Origin: Nipponacmea schrenckii
Taxonomy: Eukaryota; Mollusca; Gastropoda; Lottiidae
Assembly: GCA_030562195.1 (NCBI GenBank)
Contig: JAUJPP010000003.1
Location: 24,645,398 to 24,709,397 of the forward strand
Direction: 5' to 3'
Length of the DNA: 64,000 nt
A model generated the notes under the pieces. The model had not been told where the DNA came from and made no database searches. It saw only the letters and a program-made list of their open reading frames with translations. Positions within the stretch are counted from its first letter, which is position 1, and every line of letters begins with the position of its first letter. Below are positions 60,901 through 64,000 of the stretch, piece by piece. A program made the translations under genes and the position numbers.

Positions 60901-61986
60901 CCTTCTCACAAAGTTTACCACATAATGACAAAGAAAATGTCAGAACACTGGTCTCTATTTTACTAGAGTTTGTTGATATCTTCTCCAAGAACCATTTCAA
61001 TCCAGAAAATTCAAAATTTTCCACAGAAACTGAAAATAATAAAATCTTCATTTATAATATGAAACAATATAAACTAGTGTCCAAAAGAAACGATACCGTC
61101 ATATTTTCAAAATTGTTTTTTACTAAGTGAATTTTTGAATATGAAAACATGCCAATATGAAATGTATGTCCCAAACGATGCATAGTCAATCAAATTTACC
61201 GGGAAAAACTCAATCACTTCCAGGGGAAAACCAATTTTGTGAAAGTGACATTTCCTCTCTAGCTGTACGTGCATATAAACTGTATAAAACTGTATGACAG
61301 ACCCCACCCATCTGTAAAGGCTTGTCATATTGATTTTACATATTTCATTGAAATGAATTTTTGTACAGATGTTGTAAAGGGATTTTTCAAAAACATAATA
61401 CAAGTCATAAACTTCTACATGGTTTAGTTTTTATTTTATGTTTTTGCAAACAAGTGGTATCACTTCTTTTGGACACTAGTTTATATCAGTATTTTATTAT
61501 TATCTGCTATTAATTTACACAATTATTCTTCAACTCTTAACAGAACGAAAGGTTTCTCATTTATTATAAGTTCTATTTTATTCCACCTTAACATATAGCT
61601 TTCCTATCAATGGCATTATAGGTATCCATAAAACTTTCTCAATTCTAATATTGGATATCACAATCAATAACTAGTCAAAATTATAAGCAAACAGAGGTAT
61701 TGCCTCTCTACACTAAGAGATGAAAGGGGTTTTGCTTTGCTTCACCAACCCTTTATTTATAACAGAGTCCATAAGTGGATTAGATCAAGAACTTCTTTTT
61801 TTAAGGTTAGACATAGTGCAAAGAAGGGGGGGGGGGGGAGGAGGGGGTGTTAACTGATACTTTACCATATAAATGAATCAGATCAAGTAATCTGTTTAAT
61901 AAGGTATCATCTTGTAAATGATGGTCTATTTCTAAAAGGTATTTCAACACATCTTTCAATTTGTTTGTTCCAATAAAACTCTCCAT
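54912..61986 (-). CDS. BRAT1: BRAT1 (BRCA1-associated ATM activator 1), 10 coding exons, one apparent frameshift
   Basis: Exons in coding order: 61986-61866 (ATG at 61,986; exon extends 22 nt into 5'UTR to 62,008), 61029-60745, 60454-60095, 59634-59527, 59145-59010, 58266-58128, 57647-57565, 57311-57140, 56716-56553, 55532-54912. All are GT-AG with consistent phases, provided one base is restored in exon 3. The product is about 729 aa (human 821), helical and HEAT-like throughout. Matches to human BRAT1 include LQDDTLLNRLLDL near the N-terminus, GGSLFVKNAASTLV, TGWEIRDTGLEIINQL, SYVRASVLTLIS, EAFPRRAAIKSL, DFDWEVKILVLKFW and the C-terminus PMSLLEDILATAGEQDEDNFVDCY (human ends LLQDMLATGG...EADCY). 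BRAT1 is linked to ATM/DNA-PK signalling and binds the Integrator endonuclease INTS11; the conserved C-terminal tail ending in Cys-Tyr is the part reported to sit in the INTS11 active site. Identification is firm. Confidence 0.93.
55827..56334. mobile_element. Tc1/mariner-like MITE A in BRAT1 intron 9
   Basis: The termini are 29-bp inverted repeats beginning TAAACTAAGGTCCAAAAG (55,827-55,855) and ending CTTTTGGACATGAGTTTA (to 56,334), with TA on both sides (55,825-55,826 and 56,335-56,336). TIR style and TA target site indicate the IS630-Tc1-mariner superfamily. Length is 508 bp. A 63-codon minus-strand frame inside is not recognisable as transposase, so the copy is non-autonomous or decayed. 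The same family recurs at 61,070. Confidence 0.85.
56918..57028. repeat. Dispersed repeat, copy 2, in BRAT1 intron 8
   Basis: Partner of 54,235-54,350; see there for shared blocks. The two copies lie 2.7 kb apart in the same orientation. Confidence 0.75.
58360..58405 (+). repeat. SINE 3' tail fragment with internal deletion
   Basis: CTTCATTAGCCCAT is followed directly by GAAACATAAAACTCCATTC and ATTTCATTTCAT; about 20 bp of the usual GGTGCAGAAGAGTAG block are missing. It faces the inverted full copy that begins about 30 bp further on. Confidence 0.75.
58432..58803 (-). repeat. tRNA-derived SINE, best full-length copy, in BRAT1 intron 5
   Basis: On the minus strand the head reads TTTGGCTCAGTGAGTTAGAC, an RNA polymerase III A-box (TGGCTCAGTGA, 58,787-58,797), followed by GGTCCAGGGTTCAATCCCAG with B-box GGTTCAATCCC (58,743-58,753). 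A-to-B spacing is as in a tRNA gene. The body and tail follow (CATTGCACACTGCATGG, TTCATTAGCCCAATAGGTG, CAGAAGATTAAGACATAAAA, CATTTCAATT). Length is about 370 bp. This copy shows that the many tail fragments in the window belong to one tRNA-headed SINE family. Confidence 0.9.
60537..60625. repeat. Dispersed repeat, copy 2, in BRAT1 intron 2
   Basis: Partner of 11,245-11,340; it shares ATAAGATACTCTCCTAT, ACTGGCC, AGAGAGACTATGCTATGAAT and TTTGATAA. Confidence 0.7.
61070..61483. mobile_element. Tc1/mariner-like MITE B in BRAT1 intron 1
   Basis: It begins TAAACTAGTGTCCAAAAG and ends CTTTTGGACACTAGTTTA (28-bp TIRs, two mismatches), with TA on both sides (61,068-61,069 and 61,484-61,485). Length is 414 bp. 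The termini match MITE A (55,827); interiors differ, so these are deletion derivatives of one or related elements. No transposase frame. Confidence 0.87.
61826..61847. repeat. Poly-G tract beside the BRAT1 exon 1 donor
   Basis: A run of 13 G (61,826-61,838) is followed by AGGAGGGGG, about 20 bp from the exon 1 donor (61,865) on the BRAT1-intron side. It is a candidate G-quadruplex on the plus strand (the non-template strand for UQCRC2, template for BRAT1) and a likely place for sequencing error. Confidence 0.8.
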
Positions 61987-62008
61987 ATTAATATTATTCT
62001 CTAAGTTT

Positions 62009-62443
62009 CTGAGAAGAAAAAGGACAATTAATCAAAATATTTCATTATACTCAAGAGGACGGTATGAGAACAGCACTGAAACGCGGAAAGTAAGAAACTC
62101 TCTAAAAATGTATTTATCCATAACAATCCACTTTTTTACTTCATTAATTCAATAGATCTTTTGGGCATTGTCAGTTTGAAATCTTCAATTAATTGAAATG
62201 CCAACTAACCTCTTAAACGTTATCTGTTGGAGCCTACGCTCTGAACTGTACTATAGGGCATCAATTCAATTTTTTGTGTGAATGATCATCAAATCAGATT
62301 TGATATACTTTCATTTTATTAAAGGAAAGGTAACTCTTGCAAGGTTTTCAATCGAGGAGGAACGATTTGTACTGTCACGTGACTCTGGCCATTTTGTCTG
62401 CTTCGGCAGTTGTTAAGAGTTTGTTTAAAAACACCGAAGAAGA
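62009..62443. promoter_or_regulatory. Shared promoter between BRAT1 (minus) and UQCRC2 (plus)
   Basis: About 435 bp separate the BRAT1 first coding exon from the UQCRC2 ATG at 62,444. It contains the 10-bp palindrome GTCACGTGAC (62,374-62,383), a strong E-box for USF/MYC-type bHLH-Zip factors, and 4 bp on GGCCATTTTG (62,388-62,397), a YY1-like CCAT core. USF and YY1-type sites are common in promoters of nuclear genes for mitochondrial proteins. No TATA box is apparent near either start. A BRAT1 5'UTR exon probably lies inside, since its exon 1 has an upstream acceptor (TTCTCAG) 22 nt before the ATG. Confidence 0.6.
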
Positions 62444-63905
62444 ATGGCAGCCAGTGTGTACCGAGGATTTTCAAGAACTGTCAAAGTATGCAATTATTCT
62501 TCTTTTCCCTTGACCCTTTTTCGTAATGCACGACCTGATTTTTTATGTGGTTATTTACACTGAATTGGTGGCAATGTCCTTGAACATACCCGACCTTCAG
62601 TGTTCACAGTTTTCAATAGTCAATACTGTCAACTTATAAATTGTAATAGCCTGAAGGTCCAAGATATATAATACTATCACTATTTTGTTATACACTCATT
62701 AAATTGTTTAAGTTACAAGATTATTCATTGAAATGATAATACAAATAGTGCATGGAAACAAAACTTAAGGTGTTATGCTTTAAATGTGTACTGTCAGTGT
62801 CGTCAGTGCCACTGAACTCATAGGCTATCGACACTGTGATAGTCCTTGTTCAATTTTGTCATAGACTGTTGTTATCGTATTGAATGGCTATGATACATTA
62901 CTTGATCGCTTAGCTATGAAATATTTCTACCGTTTGCTAGACTTGTATAACCTTACTTATTACTAAATAGCTTATTCTAACTTATGTTAATACCGGTAAT
63001 AATAGTTTGTAAAGTTTAAGTTACACCGATATACTTTTTGTTCATGAAGGAAATAAATTCAACAGGGTGAGCCCAGTATTAATCTGTGGAGTATTGACCC
63101 ATAGAGGACTGTTGATATTCTGTATTGGTAGCCATTTCTCCAAAAAAGTCTCATAGCTTAGAGATTGAATAAGGTTATATAATTCTGGAGACTTCAGATG
63201 TTTTTCTCTGTTTTGTAGGGAAGATGGTACTCAACTCAATTTGCATTTTCAGAACCAAGACAGCAACCAGCTAAGGTAAAGATGAACTTGTCTTAAAACT
63301 TTTAATATTTCACTTTTAACTGATGTAGTTATACAAAATTATCAATTAGTTTTGTCCAAATTAGTGAATGTTGATTATTTAACTTTTATTTGTTTTTCTT
63401 GTTAAATTTGAAATAATATAAGCTTCGACTTACAAAAAGCTTGGGCTGATATAAGGATTTGTTTACAGACCAATTAAGTTAATTATGAATGTGATTAGAT
63501 TATTCGTATAAAATTTTTGTAACTGTTAGTAACTGTGTCTGGAAACCATAACCTTGTGTGCTACAGGCTGTGCGTGTTGAAAATCCCTTGACAATTGCAA
63601 AATGAGTAGGCTTATGTGGCTGTGGCTAAATTTCACACTGCATGATGATGCAAGTCATCATTAGCCCAGAAGTTGCAGAAAACTAGAATATAAAACTATA
63701 TTTATTTCTTTTTATTTTCTATGTTTTTATTATCTGTACTGTACTTTTATTTTAGGTATCCAAATTGGGTAATGGACTATTGGTAGCTTCTGTAGAAAAT
63801 AATGCTTCTGTATCAAGAATAACAGTTGCTTCAAAAGCTGGATCCAGATATGAAGATGGCAATCATTTAGGACTCACTCATGTTCTAAGACATGTGCCTG
63901 CCAAG
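62444..63905 (+). CDS. UQCRC2: Cytochrome b-c1 complex subunit 2 (core protein 2), first three coding exons; continues past right edge
   Basis: Coding exons 62,444-62,485, 63,219-63,275 and 63,756-63,905, all phase 0 with GT-AG introns. The N-terminus [20 protein letters not shown] is rich in Arg, Ser and aromatic residues without acidic ones, as a mitochondrial targeting peptide should be. Exon 3 encodes [15 protein letters not shown], then [20 protein letters not shown] and LTHVLRH, closely matching the first peptidase-M16-like segment of vertebrate UQCRC2 (LPNGLVIASLEN...IKAGSRYED...LGTTHLLR). As in the family, the zinc-binding HxxEH of active processing peptidases is absent (LTHVLRH). The protein is a matrix-side structural core of respiratory complex III. 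About 83 residues are visible; the rest lies beyond the window. Confidence 0.93.
63540..63718 (+). repeat. SINE, 5'-truncated, in UQCRC2 intron 2
   Basis: ACAGGCTGTGCGTGTTGAAA, GTAGGCTTATG, TTTCACACTGCATG and CATCATTAGCCCAGAAGTTG then CAGAAAACTAGAATATAAAA and an ATTTATTTC tail. Order matches the copy at 30,131, but it is more diverged. Confidence 0.75.
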
Positions 63906-64000
63906 GTATGAAATTATGTTTCTTGTGTCCCTTATAAAGTATGCCTAATGATAAGCAATGACAGTCGTCTCTCAATTTGTGAGGTCTTATTGCTCAGTTG

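Overview
The window is nuclear DNA of an animal: AT-rich, intron-rich, with GT-AG introns, long introns and intergenic stretches, SINEs, small DNA transposons and minisatellites. Protein identities and the repeat style (a tRNA-derived SINE, and a long element built of about 160-bp tandem units) suggest a lophotrochozoan invertebrate, most probably a mollusc. That species-level guess is inference; I cannot name the species.

Four protein-coding genes are supported by exon-by-exon reading with matching splice phases. (1) Positions 1-12,439, minus strand: the 5' part of a MICAL-like gene (calponin-homology domain plus the start of a LIM domain). It runs off the left edge and has an 11.1-kb first intron. 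(2) 26,888-53,025, plus strand: a complete WDR90/POC16 gene in 42 coding exons, predicted at 1,864 aa, with an N-terminal CFAP20-like (DUF667) domain and two WD40 blocks. (3) 54,912-61,986, minus strand: BRAT1 in 10 coding exons, about 729 aa, with one apparent single-base frameshift in exon 3. (4) 62,444 to the right edge, plus strand: the first three coding exons of UQCRC2, a mitochondrial complex III core protein.

Layout: MICAL-like and WDR90 are divergent, separated by 14.4 kb in which I see no gene, only repeats. WDR90 and BRAT1 converge, with opposed poly(A) signals about 20 bp apart near 54.6 kb. BRAT1 and UQCRC2 are divergent from a compact shared promoter (about 435 bp) carrying a palindromic CACGTG E-box and a YY1-like site.

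The genes do not form one pathway. WDR90 is a centriole/cilium microtubule protein, MICAL-like proteins act in Rab/actin/endosome traffic, BRAT1 is an Integrator/ATM-associated HEAT-repeat protein, and UQCRC2 belongs to the respiratory chain.

The most unusual structure is inside WDR90. Its exon 34 is preceded by three extra tandem copies of its 5' part, each with its own 3' splice site. Two are in frame and would add 49 or 98 aa of WD-like repeat; one has decayed to a stop. Two other WDR90 exons (25 and 31) have decayed copies of their 5' ends just upstream. Other notable items are a 1.08-kb element with perfect 14-bp inverted ends and TTAA target sites, two Tc1/mariner-like MITEs of one family in BRAT1 introns, an approximately 2.1-kb element with a 161-bp tandem core in WDR90 intron 40, and several minisatellites.
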